Below, piece after piece: positions 8,549-17,889 of a stretch of DNA of 64,000 bases. Every line of letters starts with the position of its first letter. The first letter of the stretch is position 1. The notes beneath the pieces were generated by a model, which ran no database searches, had not been told where the DNA came from, and worked only from the letters and a program-made list of their open reading frames with translations. Origin of the DNA: Nocardioides sediminis (GTDB taxonomy: Bacteria; Actinomycetota; Actinomycetes; Propionibacteriales; Nocardioidaceae); the NCBI RefSeq assembly GCF_003047295.1, contig NZ_PZYZ01000001.1, forward strand, positions 1 through 64,000, in the 5' to 3' direction. A program made the position numbers and the translations under genes.

Positions 8549-9452
8549 TGTTGAACGGCGAGGTCTTGCTCGAGGCGAGCTCGACGGCCTCCTCGACGCT
8601 GAGCGTCTCCAGCGCGTCGCGGATGTCGAGCCCCAGCCCGTTGACCTCCGGGCCGGGGACCAGCGGGACGACGGTGTGCACCAGCCGGTCGTCGTACGCG
8701 TGGACCATCGTGAACGCCTGGGAGCCGTCGACCCCGGAGATGAAGCGGTCCACCGGCGCGGGGTCGGAGGTGTAGCAGGAAGCCGACGCGACCGAGACCG
8801 GCACGCCGGCGAAGGTCGACCACGTCGTGAAGTGCAGGTGCCCGGACAGGATCCCGCGCACGTCGCTGCCCTCCACCACGGCGGCCAGCCGGTGCTGCTC
8901 GTGCAGCTCGATGAGCTCGGCCCCGCGCAGCATGGGCAGCGGGAGCGGCGGGTGGTGCATCGCGAGCAGCGTGCCGTGCGGGGCGGGCGTCGCCAGCACG
9001 TCGGCGAGCCACGCGAGCTGGCCGTCCGTGAGGTCGCCGTGGTGGTAGCCGGGCACGCTGGTGTCCAGCGCGACGATGCGCAGGCCGTCCACCTCGTAGA
9101 CCCGGTCCTGGGGGCCGTCGTCGTCGGAGTCGAAGAGTGCCCGGGCGTACGGCGCCCGCTCGTCGTGGTTGCCCATCACCCACACGACGACCGCGCCCAT
9201 CGCCTCCGCGGCCGGCTCGACCATGGCGCGCAGCCGCTCGTACGCCGCCGGCTCGCCCGTGTCGGTGAGGTCGCCGGTGAGGACGAGGGCCTGCGGGGGC
9301 GGGTCGACGGCGGCGAGCCGGGCCAAGGAGCGGGCCAGCCCGGCCTCGGTGTCCACCGCGCCGTACTGGAGGCGCCCCCCGGCCAGCAGGTGGGGGTCGG
9401 ACAGGTGGGCGATGGCGTGCCGGGGCGGCGGGTACTGGCCGAGCTGCTTCAC
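8532..9452 (-). CDS. Calcineurin-like metallophosphoesterase, CpdA-type
   Basis: A 306-aa cytoplasmic metallophosphoesterase, most like 3',5'-cyclic AMP phosphodiesterases of the CpdA family. The metal-binding motifs appear in order: D-x-H in LSDPHLL, GD in LTGDLTDTG, GNHDE, a lone His in MHHPPLP, and GHLH. This is the full class III cyclic-nucleotide phosphodiesterase set. The ATG start gives MKQLGQYPPPRHAIAHLSD. Substrate is inferred; related enzymes act on phosphodiesters other than cAMP. It stands alone, with fahA upstream on the same strand after a short gap. Confidence 0.8.
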   Translation of the reverse strand: MKQLGQYPPPRHAIAHLSDPHLLAGGRLQYGAVDTEAGLARSLARLAAVDPPPQALVLTGDLTDTGEPAAYERLRAMVEPAAEAMGAVVVWVMGNHDERAPYARALFDSDDDGPQDRVYEVDGLRIVALDTSVPGYHHGDLTDGQLAWLADVLATPAPHGTLLAMHHPPLPLPMLRGAELIELHEQHRLAAVVEGSDVRGILSGHLHFTTWSTFAGVPVSVASASCYTSDPAPVDRFISGVDGSQAFTMVHAYDDRLVHTVVPLVPGPEVNGLGLDIRDALETLSVEEAVELASSKTSPFNTGGGA

Positions 9453-9478
9453 GCCCGCAGGCTAGCGCCGGCTCCCAG

Positions 9479-10714
9479 TCAGCGCGCGGGCACGACCCGG
9501 CCGGCGACCTCTCCGAGCGCGATGCGGCCGCCCGAGGTTCCGGGCGCGGTGTAGCGCAGCACGACCTCGTCGCCGTCCTCGAGGAAGGTGCGCTCGCGGC
9601 CGCCGGCCGTGAACGGCTCGCGGCCGCCCCAGCTCAGCTCGAGGAACGAGCCCCGCTCGTCGGCCGCGGGGCCCGAGATGGTCCCCGAGGCCCACAGGTC
9701 ACCCGTGCGCACGGTGGCGCCGTTGACGGTCATGTGCGCGAGCATCTGGGCGGGCGACCAGTACATCTGGGCGTACGGCGGGCGCGCGACGACCTCGCCG
9801 TCGAGCACCACCTCGACCGCGATGTCGAGCCCGGCCGGCTCCCGGACGCGGAGGTAGTCCAGCGGTTCGGGGTCCTGCCCGGGCAGGTCGGTCCAGGCGG
9901 CGTCGAGGGCGGCCAGCGGGGTGACCCAGTGGCTGATCGAGGTGGCGAAGGACTTGCCGAGGAACGGGCCGAGGGGCACGTACTCCCAGGCCTGCAGGTC
10001 GCGGGCCGACCAGTCGTTGAGGCCGACGACGCCGAAGGTGTGCGCGGCGAGGTCGGTGGTCGCCACGCGCTCGCCGAGCCGGGACGGCGTGCCGACGACG
10101 AAGCCGAGCTCGGCCTCGATGTCGAGGCGGCGGCTGGGACCGTACGTCGGGGCGTCCTCGTCGGGCGCCTTGCGCTGCCCGCACGGCCGGACGATCTCGG
10201 TGCCCGACGCCACGACCGTGCCGGAGCGGCCGTGGTAGCCGACGGGCAGGTGCTTCCAGTTGGGGAGCAGCGGCTCCTGGTCGGGACGGAAGATCCGGCC
10301 GACGTTGGACGCGTGGTGCTCGGAGGCGTAGAAGTCGACGTAGTCGCCCACCTCGATCGGCAGGTGCAGCTCCACGTCGGCCAGCGCGTGCAGGTGCGGC
10401 GCCGTGCGGGCCCGGTGGACGTCGTCACGCAGCACCTCGGTGATCCACCCGCGCGCGACGTCCCACTGCTCGCGGCCCATCGCCATGAAGGCGTTGAGGC
10501 TCGGCGTGCGCCACGCGGCGGCCAGTGCCGAGGCCGGGTCGCCGATCTCGGCCACCGGGGCCAGGTCGAGGACGTGGTCACCGATCCGGACGCCCACGCG
10601 CGGCTCCGTGCCGGCCGTGGAGAAGACGCCGTACGGCAGGTTGTCTAGGTCGAACAGGGAGCCCGCGGCGCCCTCCACCCAGGTGGTCGGCGCGTCGGAG
10701 GGGGAGTGGGTCAT
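9479..10714 (-). CDS. fahA: Fumarylacetoacetase
   Basis: Last enzyme of tyrosine/phenylalanine (homogentisate) catabolism; it splits fumarylacetoacetate to fumarate and acetoacetate. The 411-aa protein shows LFDLDNLPYGVFS at the start, DFYASEHHASNVGRIFRP with the catalytic metal/His region, and YGPSRRLDIEAELGFVVG. FGVVGLNDWSARDLQAWEY is another typical FAH segment. The ATG at 10714 overlaps the TGA of the upstream gene (ATGA at 10711-10714), so translation is probably coupled. It is part of the homogentisate cluster with hmgA. Confidence 0.93.
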   Translation of the reverse strand: MTHSPSDAPTTWVEGAAGSLFDLDNLPYGVFSTAGTEPRVGVRIGDHVLDLAPVAEIGDPASALAAAWRTPSLNAFMAMGREQWDVARGWITEVLRDDVHRARTAPHLHALADVELHLPIEVGDYVDFYASEHHASNVGRIFRPDQEPLLPNWKHLPVGYHGRSGTVVASGTEIVRPCGQRKAPDEDAPTYGPSRRLDIEAELGFVVGTPSRLGERVATTDLAAHTFGVVGLNDWSARDLQAWEYVPLGPFLGKSFATSISHWVTPLAALDAAWTDLPGQDPEPLDYLRVREPAGLDIAVEVVLDGEVVARPPYAQMYWSPAQMLAHMTVNGATVRTGDLWASGTISGPAADERGSFLELSWGGREPFTAGGRERTFLEDGDEVVLRYTAPGTSGGRIALGEVAGRVVPAR

Positions 10715-11595
10715 CGGGGCTGCTCCGTGTCGTCGTGCGAGGGGTCGGGTGAGAGGAGGTCGAGGGCGAGGAGGTCGGCGAGGGGCTCGTCGATCGAGCA
10801 GGTGCCGAAGGAGGTGAACCAGCGGCGGGCGCGGGCGACGACGTCCTCGGTCACCTCGAGCCGTGCGGCGTCGCGCTCCTCGAGGACCGCCACCACCTCG
10901 TCGCGGGAGCCGCCGTCGAACGCGGTGAGGGTGCCGACCAGGACGTTGAGGAAGCCGTGCTGCTCGAAGCCCTCGGCCGAGGTGTGCCGCACCGCGTGGT
11001 GCAGGCCCGCCGTGCACTTGAAGGGCAGCTCGCGGTCCAGCGCGGCATCGATCCAGGCGGCGAGCCGGGCGGCGGCGGGGAACAGGTGGGCCTCGACCCC
11101 GCCGGTGCGCAGCTTGAGCCGCAGCTCGGCCGCGGCCACCTCGTCGGCCGCCGCCTCCCAGCCGTACGACGGGTCGTCCTGGGGGAGCTCGACGAAGACC
11201 GGCACGTCCTCGTCCAGCACCCCGTCGGCGCGTGCGTGGTCGACCGCGGCGACGACCCGGCGGGCGTTGCCCGGCAGGTCGTCGAGGTCGCGCAGGGCGA
11301 TCTCGAGGCCGGCGACCCGCAGCCCGAGCCGGGCGGCGGCGCCGAGCGGGCCGGCGACCTGGCCGGCGCCGCCGGTGACGACGACGGACAGCGGGTGGGC
11401 CACGCCGCGGACCAGCGGGAGGTCGGTGTCCTTGAGGACGAACGAACCCAGCAGGTCGCCGTACCAGGCACGGCGGTGCTCGGCGTGGGCCGCGGTCGCC
11501 TCGTGGAGGGGCGCGTTGCCGGGCGGGAAGATGGCGGCGTCGTCGAGCAGTCCGGACCACGCAGCGGGGAGTGGGGCTGGCAGGGAGTCGGGCAC
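10711..11595 (-). CDS. Uncharacterised protein of the homogentisate cluster
   Basis: A 294-aa soluble protein sandwiched between hmgA (divergent) and fahA (overlapped by 4 nt). No named family is recognised with certainty. Segments such as GLEIALRDLDDLPGNARR, VPVFVELPQ, LRLKLRTGG and LPFKCTAGLHHAVRH alternate strands and helices in a way that suggests a TIM-barrel-like fold. The conserved-looking C, H and K residues near 190-200 could form an active site; this is inference. The GTG start at 11595 is preceded at 6 nt by TAGGGT (11607-11602, minus strand), suggesting a leaderless transcript. A maleylacetoacetate isomerase gene is not seen nearby, so this gene could supply a missing step or an accessory function. 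Confidence 0.7.
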   Translation of the reverse strand: MPDSLPAPLPAAWSGLLDDAAIFPPGNAPLHEATAAHAEHRRAWYGDLLGSFVLKDTDLPLVRGVAHPLSVVVTGGAGQVAGPLGAAARLGLRVAGLEIALRDLDDLPGNARRVVAAVDHARADGVLDEDVPVFVELPQDDPSYGWEAAADEVAAAELRLKLRTGGVEAHLFPAAARLAAWIDAALDRELPFKCTAGLHHAVRHTSAEGFEQHGFLNVLVGTLTAFDGGSRDEVVAVLEERDAARLEVTEDVVARARRWFTSFGTCSIDEPLADLLALDLLSPDPSHDDTEQPR

Positions 11596-11623
11596 GGGGC
11601 TACCCTAGCCCTGACCCACATAA

Positions 11624-11639
11624 CGGACGCACGCGTCCG
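11624..11639. promoter_or_regulatory. Candidate operator in the hmgA divergent promoter region
   Basis: The inverted repeat CGGACG-CACG-CGTCCG lies in the 71-nt gap between the divergent genes, upstream of hmgA. Its position suits a regulator of homogentisate degradation. No cognate regulator gene is adjacent, so the identity of the binding protein is unknown. Confidence 0.4.
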
Positions 11640-11666
11640 ATAAACGAACTCCTGCGGAGGACGGCC

Positions 11667-12902
11667 ATGGCCCACTACCGGAGCCTGGGGACCATTCCCC
11701 CCCAGCGGCACACCCAGCACCGCGACGCCGCGGGACGCCTCTACTACGAGGAGCTGATGGGGGAGGAGGGCTTCTCCTCCGACTCCTCGCTGCTCTACCA
11801 CCTCGGAGTGCCGTCGGCACTGGTGGACAGCACGACCTGGGAGCTCTCCGACCAGTCCCGCACGCCCAACCACCCGCTCAAGGCCCGGCACCTCAAGCTG
11901 CACGACCTCGAGACCGGGGCCTGCGCCGTCGAGGGGCGTCGGCTGGTCCTCGGCAACAACGACGTGCGCATCAACTACGTCGTGACCGGCACCGAGCCCT
12001 CGCCGCTCTACCGCAACGCCATCGGCGACGAGTGCGTCTTCGTCGAGCAGGGCAGCGGCACCGTGGAGACCGTCTTCGGGGTCGTGGCCTACCGCGCCGG
12101 CGACTACGTGGTCGTCCCGCGGGCCACGACCCACCGCTGGGTGCCGGCCGAGCCCAGCCGGCTCTACGCGATCGAGGCCAACAGCCACATCCACCCGCCC
12201 AAGCGCTACCTCTCGCGCTTCGGCCAGCTCCTGGAGCACGCGCCCTACTGCGAGCGCGACCTGCACGGCCCCACCGACCTCGACGCGCTCGTCGAGCGGA
12301 ACCGCGACCTCACCGACGTCGACGTGCTGGTCAAGCACCGCACCAGCGCCGGGGTCGTGGGCACCCGCATGACCTACGCCACCCACCCGTTCGACGTCGT
12401 GGGCTGGGACGGCTGCCTCTACCCCTACACCTTCAACATCGACGACTACATGCCGATCACCGGCAAGGTGCACCAGCCGCCGCCGGTCCACCAGGTCTTC
12501 GAGGGCTGGAACTTCGTGATCTGCAACTTCCTGCCCCGCAAGGTCGACTACCACGAGCTGGCGATCCCGGTGCCCTACTACCACTCCAACGTCGACAGCG
12601 ACGAGGTCATGTTCTACGTCGGCGGCGACTACGAGGCGCGCAAGGGCTCGGGCATCGGCCTCGGCTCGGTCTCGCTGCACCCGGGCGGCTACGCCCACGG
12701 GCCGCAGCCCTCGGCGATCGAGGCATCCCTGGGCGCGGAGTTCTTCGAGGAGTCGGCTGTCATGGTCGACACGTTCGCGCCCCTCGACCTCGGCGAGGGC
12801 GGCCTCGCGGTGGAGGACCCGGCGTACGCCTGGACGTGGGCGGGGCGGGGCCCCGACGCGGACGGACCGGACGGCGGCCCGGCCGTCTACAGCAACAGCT
12901 GA
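11667..12902 (+). CDS. hmgA: Homogentisate 1,2-dioxygenase
   Basis: Non-heme Fe(II) ring-cleavage dioxygenase converting homogentisate to maleylacetoacetate. The 411-aa protein includes YYHSNVDSDEVMFYVGGDYE and SLHPGGYAHGPQPSAIE, which supply the His and Glu iron ligands of HGD enzymes. RATTHRWVPAEPSRLYAIEA is the first cupin half. The ATG at 11667 is preceded by TGCGGAGG at 6-nt spacing. It is somewhat shorter than eukaryotic HGD but typical of actinobacteria. It is divergent from the fahA operon and convergent with the ABC exporter genes. Confidence 0.92.
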   Translation: MAHYRSLGTIPPQRHTQHRDAAGRLYYEELMGEEGFSSDSSLLYHLGVPSALVDSTTWELSDQSRTPNHPLKARHLKLHDLETGACAVEGRRLVLGNNDVRINYVVTGTEPSPLYRNAIGDECVFVEQGSGTVETVFGVVAYRAGDYVVVPRATTHRWVPAEPSRLYAIEANSHIHPPKRYLSRFGQLLEHAPYCERDLHGPTDLDALVERNRDLTDVDVLVKHRTSAGVVGTRMTYATHPFDVVGWDGCLYPYTFNIDDYMPITGKVHQPPPVHQVFEGWNFVICNFLPRKVDYHELAIPVPYYHSNVDSDEVMFYVGGDYEARKGSGIGLGSVSLHPGGYAHGPQPSAIEASLGAEFFEESAVMVDTFAPLDLGEGGLAVEDPAYAWTWAGRGPDADGPDGGPAVYSNS

Positions 12903-12930
12903 CCGGCGTACGCCGCGTGGCCGGCGCGGG

Positions 12931-14847
12931 TCAGGACGTCCAGGCCCGCCACAGCGCGGCGTACTCCCCGTCGAGCTCGACGAGCTCGTGGTGGCTGCCG
13001 AGCTCGACGATGCGCCCGTCGATGACCACCGCGATGCGGTCGGCGTCGTGGGCGGTGTGCAGCCGGTGGGCGATCGCGACCACGGTGCGGCCCTCGAGCA
13101 GGTTGTTCATCGAGCCCTCGAGCGTGCGCGCGGTGCGCGGGTCGATGAGCGAGGTGGCCTCGTCGAGCACCAGCGTGTGCGGGTCGGCGATGATCAGCCG
13201 GGCCAGCGCGACCTGCTGGGCCTGCGCCGGGGTGAGGGCGTAGCGGCCCGAGCCGATCACCGTGTCGAGGCCCTGGGGCAGGCGCTCGACCCACAGCAGC
13301 GACCCGACCGCCCGCAGCGCCTCGCGGACGGCGTCGTCGTCGGAGTCCTCACGGGCCAGCACGATGTTGTCGCGCACCGAGCCGATGAAGACGTGGTGCT
13401 CCTGGGTGACCAGCGCGACCTCGGTGCGCAGCACCTCGAGGGGGAGGTCGACGAGCTCGACGCCGCCGACGCTGGCCGAGCCGGTGCGGGGGCGGTTGAT
13501 GCCCGAGAGCAGGCGGCCCAGCGTCGACTTGCCCGAGCCGCTGGGGCCGACGATGGCGAGGCGCTCGCCGACGCCGAGGCGCAGGTCGACGCCGTGGAGG
13601 ACGTCGTGGCCCTCGCGGTAGGCGAAGCGCAGGTCGGTGCCGACCAGGTCGACGCCGTCGGGCAGCCGGTCGCCGGCCTCGCGGTCCGGCCTGACCTCCG
13701 CGATGCCGAGCAGCCGGCTCGTCGAGGCGGCGCCGACCTGGAGCCGGTCGACCTCGCCGATCAGCCGGTCGAGCGGATCGCCCAGCGCCTCGACGTAGAG
13801 GACGGCGGCGGTGATCTGCCCGAGGTCGACCCAGCCGCGGGAGTAGGCGTAGGCGCCGACCAGCAGGGTCACGACGCGCGGGGTCTGGAAGGCGAAGTTG
13901 AGGGCCGCGAAGAGAACGTTGCGCAGCGTCATGCCGTAGCGCTCGGCCTGCGCCGACACCTCGATGTCGTCGTCGCCGGCGCGGACCCGCTCCCCGGGCA
14001 GGCCCAGCGCCTCGAGGGTGCGGGCTCCCTCGACGGTCTCGGTGAGCGTGGTGTTGATGCGGGAGTAGGTCGCGCCCTCGGTGATGTAGCCCTTGGGTGC
14101 GCGCCGCAGGTAGCGGCGCACCGCCGGGGCCGAGGTGGCGAACGTCAGCAGCGCCGGCACGGCCAGGACCACCGAGTTGAGCAGCATCGCGCCGATCGAG
14201 AGGACGACGGTCAGCAGCGAGATGATGGCCATCGGCAGGCCGTACTGGACCGAGCGGCTCATGGTCCCGACGTCGCGGGTGACCCGGGTGACGAGGTCGC
14301 CGGTGCTGGCGCTCTCGACCGCGCCCAGGGGCAGCCGCAGGATGGTGCGCACGATGTACTCACGCGCCGTGGACAGCAGGTCCTGGCCGAACACCGTCGA
14401 GGTGCGCTGGGCGACGAACGTGAACGCCGCCTGCAGCACCACGACGCCGATGATCGCCAGGGCGAGGGTGTCGAGCGGGAGCCCGCCGCCGTCGACGGTG
14501 GTGTTGACCAGCTCGCCCAGGAGTCGCGGCACGACCAGGCCGGTGGCCGCGGCCAGGGCGTTGACGACCACCAGCGCGGTGAACATCCCCTTCCTGGTCG
14601 ACAGCAGGTCGCGGAAGAACGTCAGGACGGCCCGGTTGCCGGACACCGGCCACCCGCGCTCGGGGTTGCGCGAGGCCTCGTAGACGGCCTCGGCCCGCTG
14701 CCGCCGCAGGTCGTGCCGCTCCCACAGGGCGCGGTTGCGCTCCCAGGGCGTGGCGTCGGCCGGCGGCAGCAGCTCCGGCGGGACGGCCGGCGGGTCGAGG
14801 GCGCGGTCGCGCCAGGTGTCGGGGGAGGTCGCGAGCAGGTCGGTCAC
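12931..14847 (-). CDS. ABC exporter half, canonical Walker A but degenerate signature
   Basis: A 638-aa membrane-ATPase fusion of the multidrug/lipid exporter type. The transmembrane domain (about residues 60-360) is followed by the nucleotide-binding domain. Walker A GPSGSGKST, Walker B TLVLDEATSLID and the switch His in AIAHRLHT are intact. The signature motif, normally LSGGQ, reads LTPAQAQQVALARL, so it is degenerate. The GTG start overlaps the partner gene stop by 4 nt (GTGA). The partner has the opposite defects, so the two should form one heterodimer with a single catalytic site. Substrate unknown. Confidence 0.88.
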   Translation of the reverse strand: MTDLLATSPDTWRDRALDPPAVPPELLPPADATPWERNRALWERHDLRRQRAEAVYEASRNPERGWPVSGNRAVLTFFRDLLSTRKGMFTALVVVNALAAATGLVVPRLLGELVNTTVDGGGLPLDTLALAIIGVVVLQAAFTFVAQRTSTVFGQDLLSTAREYIVRTILRLPLGAVESASTGDLVTRVTRDVGTMSRSVQYGLPMAIISLLTVVLSIGAMLLNSVVLAVPALLTFATSAPAVRRYLRRAPKGYITEGATYSRINTTLTETVEGARTLEALGLPGERVRAGDDDIEVSAQAERYGMTLRNVLFAALNFAFQTPRVVTLLVGAYAYSRGWVDLGQITAAVLYVEALGDPLDRLIGEVDRLQVGAASTSRLLGIAEVRPDREAGDRLPDGVDLVGTDLRFAYREGHDVLHGVDLRLGVGERLAIVGPSGSGKSTLGRLLSGINRPRTGSASVGGVELVDLPLEVLRTEVALVTQEHHVFIGSVRDNIVLAREDSDDDAVREALRAVGSLLWVERLPQGLDTVIGSGRYALTPAQAQQVALARLIIADPHTLVLDEATSLIDPRTARTLEGSMNNLLEGRTVVAIAHRLHTAHDADRIAVVIDGRIVELGSHHELVELDGEYAALWRAWTS

Positions 14848-16727
14848 TGCGGCACCCCCTCGTCCTCGAGCGCGCGGACCACGACCTCGCGGTAGGCCGC
14901 GTCGCGCTCGAGCAGGTCGGCGTGCTCGCCCTCCGCGACGACGACCCCGTCGCGGAGGAGGGCCACCCGGTCGGCGTGGTGGAGCCACAGCGGCGAGACC
15001 GTGCACACGACGGTGGTGCGGCCGCGGCGCAGGTCGGCCACCCGCGCCGCGATGCGGGCCTCGGTGTGGGCGTCCACCGCGGAGGTGGGCTCGACCAGCA
15101 CCAGGACCGGCGCGTCGACGGCCAGGGCGCGGGCCAGCACCACGCGCTGCCGCTGGCCGCCGGAGAGCCCGCGGCCCCGCTCGTCGAGCTGGCCCTGCCA
15201 GCCCTGGGGCAGCGCGTCGTAGACGTCCTCGGCGTTGGCCACGCGCAGCGCCTGCTCGGCCTGCTCGCGGGTCAGCCGGCCGTGGGGGTCGACGGCGTCC
15301 TGGAGAGTGCCGGCGAACAGGCCGCTGCCGGTGTCGCTGACCAGGACCGTGCGGCGTACGTCGTCGAGGCGCGCCGCGGACAGGTCGACGCCGCCGAGCC
15401 GCACCCCCCACTCGCGGGTCGCGGCCTCCTCGTCGCGGGCGGCGATCCGCGCCCGGCGCCGCTCGCGGTCGGCGCGGGCCCGGCGCGCGGCACGGCCCTT
15501 GAGGCCCTCGGCCTCGTCCTCGCCGACGGGGTCGGTGTCGGGCGGCAGGTAGCGGCCGAGGCGGTCGGCCAGCGCGGCGCTCTGCTCGGGGACCGCGCTC
15601 ACGACGACGGTCAGCAGGCCGGGGCGGGCGGTGAAGCCGCTGAGGTCGTCGACGATCTCGGCGGTGCCGTCCAGCGGCACCGGCCGGTCGGGCTCCCGCC
15701 AGGGCGGGCGCTGCTCGAAGATGGCGATCGCCCGACGGGCGCTGACCAGCGCGCGGGTGGACTTCTGCGCGAGCTCGAAGAAGGTGCGGATCGGGCCGAC
15801 CATGAACAGGCCGTAGCCCAGGAAGCTGATCAGCTGGCCGACGGTGAGCTCGCCCGCGACGACCTGGCGGGTCCCGAGCCAGACGAGGCTGACCAGGAAG
15901 ACACCGGAGAGGAGCACGCCGACGGCCTCGACGACCGCCTGCCAGATGCCGGACGAGACGCCGGCCCTGCGGGCGGCCTGGGACTGGGCGGCGTAGTTGC
16001 GCCCGAAGGTCTCCTCGCCGCCGATGCCGCGCAGGATGCGCAGCCCGGCCACGATGTCGGTGGCCATCGAGGTCAGCTCGGAGTTGCGGCTGCGCTCGGT
16101 CTGCTGGCGCCGGTGCAACGGCCGGAGCAGCGGCAGCGCGGCGCCCAGCAGGACCGGCGCCGCGACCAGCACGAGCACGCCCAGCTCCCACGACATCGAC
16201 AGCACGATCGCCGCGACGGTCAGGTAGGACACCAGCTGGGCGGCCGACCGCGCCAGGACCTCGGTCAGCGCGCCGAACTCGTCGGAGTCGCTCGACGCGA
16301 CGCTGAGCACCTCACCGGTGGGCGAGCGACGCGGCAGCACGTGGCCCATCTGCGCGATCTTGCGGGTGACCATCTGGGTGGTGCCGTAGAGGCTGATCAG
16401 CCAGGTGCGCACGACCAGCGTGTGGAAGACGACGCCGAAGACGCCGCCGACCACGACCACCCCGAGCATCACCGCCGACCAGGTGAGCAGGTGGGGCGTC
16501 GAGCCGCCGAGGATGCCCTCGTCGACCGCCCGGCCGAAGATGTAGGGGCCGAAGGTCAGCGGCATGAGCCACAGCAGGCAGGCCAGCGACGAGAGGGCGA
16601 TGACCTGCCACTGCTGCCGCAGCATCCACCTCAGGAACGCCGCAGGCGACCGGGTGTCGGGGTCCGGAGTGGGTGCGTCGCCGGTGCCGGTGAAGAACGT
16701 CGCGATCCGAGGTGGGAAGTCCTGCAT
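14844..16727 (-). CDS. ABC exporter half, no Walker A but canonical signature
   Basis: A 627-aa partner of the downstream exporter gene and first gene of the pair. Its six-helix membrane domain precedes an ATPase domain in which the Walker A loop is lost: where GxxGxGKST is expected the sequence reads VVSAVPEQSAALADRL. The signature [15 protein letters not shown] is perfect. Walker B (VLVLVEPTSAVD) keeps the Glu, but the H-loop reads CTVSPLWL without the usual histidine. Such asymmetry is known in heterodimeric exporters. An insertion of charged residues (about 400-440) is unusual. The ATG at 16727 begins MQDFPPRIATFFTG. Confidence 0.88.
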   Translation of the reverse strand: MQDFPPRIATFFTGTGDAPTPDPDTRSPAAFLRWMLRQQWQVIALSSLACLLWLMPLTFGPYIFGRAVDEGILGGSTPHLLTWSAVMLGVVVVGGVFGVVFHTLVVRTWLISLYGTTQMVTRKIAQMGHVLPRRSPTGEVLSVASSDSDEFGALTEVLARSAAQLVSYLTVAAIVLSMSWELGVLVLVAAPVLLGAALPLLRPLHRRQQTERSRNSELTSMATDIVAGLRILRGIGGEETFGRNYAAQSQAARRAGVSSGIWQAVVEAVGVLLSGVFLVSLVWLGTRQVVAGELTVGQLISFLGYGLFMVGPIRTFFELAQKSTRALVSARRAIAIFEQRPPWREPDRPVPLDGTAEIVDDLSGFTARPGLLTVVVSAVPEQSAALADRLGRYLPPDTDPVGEDEAEGLKGRAARRARADRERRRARIAARDEEAATREWGVRLGGVDLSAARLDDVRRTVLVSDTGSGLFAGTLQDAVDPHGRLTREQAEQALRVANAEDVYDALPQGWQGQLDERGRGLSGGQRQRVVLARALAVDAPVLVLVEPTSAVDAHTEARIAARVADLRRGRTTVVCTVSPLWLHHADRVALLRDGVVVAEGEHADLLERDAAYREVVVRALEDEGVPQ

Positions 16728-16785
16728 GGGAGGGCCAGACTAGGCGTCCGCACCGACGTCGCGCGAAGCAATAAGCGACCGGGGC

Positions 16786-17889
16786 TCAGGCGTACGCCGG
16801 GTAGTCGACGTACCCGGCGGCACCGCCGCCGTAGAAGGTCGAGCGGTCCTGCTCGTTGAGCGGCAGCGAGTGCTCGAGCCGGTGCGGCAGGTCGGGGTTG
16901 GCGATGAACGTCCGGCCGAAGGCCGCGGCGTCGATCCAGCCCTGCCTCAGCATCCGCTCGGCCTTGTCGCGGTCGTAGCCGCCGGCACCCACGAGGACCC
17001 CGTCGTACGCCGCCCGGAGCCGGTCGCGGAACTCGTCGGCGAGCGGGGCGCTGCCGGCCCAGTCGGGCTCGGAGAGGTGCAGGAAGGACAGCCCGCGGGT
17101 GGAGAGCTCCCGGGCGAACGCCAGCCCGGTCACGTCGCCGTCCGGGTCCTCGAGGCCGTTGAAGGCGCCCATCGGGGAGAAGCGCACGGCCACGCGGTCG
17201 GGCGACCAGGCGGCGGTGACCGCGTCCACCACGGCGAGCGGGAGCCGGAGCCGGCCGGCGAGGTCGCCGCCGAACCCGTCGCTGCGGTCGTTGACGGTCG
17301 AGGAGAGGAACTGGTGGAGCAGGTAGCCGTGGGCCGCGTGGACCTCGACCAGGTCGAAGCCGGCGTCGCGGGCGTTGCGCGTCGCGGCGGCGTAGTCCTC
17401 GACCAGGCGCGGCAGCTCGTCGGTGGCCAGGGCCCGCGGGGTGGGGCAGTCGGCGCGGAAGATCGCCCCGTCGGCGTCGACCAGGCTGGTGCGGGACCGG
17501 AACGGCTTGTCGGTCGCGGAGACCGGCAGCGCGCCGTCGTGCAGCGACTCGTGGTCGACGCGACCGGTGTGCCACAGCTGCGCGGCGATGAGGCCGCCCT
17601 CGGCGTGCACGGCGTCGGTGACCTCGCGCCATGCGGCCACCTGCTCGGCGCTGTGGATGCCGGGGGTGTCGGCGTACCCCTTGCCCTCGGGGCTGACCTG
17701 GACGCCCTCGCTGATGACCAGGCCGGCGCCGGCGCGCTGGCGGTAGTAGTCCACCGCGTGCCGCGAGGGCAGGTCGCCGGGCTGCTCGGCGCGCTGCCGG
17801 GTGAGCGGCGCCATGAAGACGCGGTTGCGGGCCGTGACGGCGCCGAGGTCCAGGGGCCGGAAGAGGTCAGTGCTGAAGAGGTCGGTCAC
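16786..17889 (-). CDS. Old yellow enzyme family alkene reductase
   Basis: FMN-dependent ene-reductase or NADH:flavin oxidoreductase of the NemA group, 367 aa from the GTG at 17889. The FMN-binding beta-barrel start RNRVFMAPLTRQRA, QLWHTGRVDHE and FDLVEVHAAHGYLLHQFLS are family segments; the last carries the substrate-binding His pair region. The C-terminal FAAAFGRTFIANPDLPHRL equivalent is present as DAAAFGRTFIANPDLP. A longer start at ATG 17922 adds 11 residues; neither start has a strong ribosome site, and 17889 fits the family length better. Physiological substrate unknown. Confidence 0.85.
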   Translation of the reverse strand: MTDLFSTDLFRPLDLGAVTARNRVFMAPLTRQRAEQPGDLPSRHAVDYYRQRAGAGLVISEGVQVSPEGKGYADTPGIHSAEQVAAWREVTDAVHAEGGLIAAQLWHTGRVDHESLHDGALPVSATDKPFRSRTSLVDADGAIFRADCPTPRALATDELPRLVEDYAAATRNARDAGFDLVEVHAAHGYLLHQFLSSTVNDRSDGFGGDLAGRLRLPLAVVDAVTAAWSPDRVAVRFSPMGAFNGLEDPDGDVTGLAFARELSTRGLSFLHLSEPDWAGSAPLADEFRDRLRAAYDGVLVGAGGYDRDKAERMLRQGWIDAAAFGRTFIANPDLPHRLEHSLPLNEQDRSTFYGGGAAGYVDYPAYA

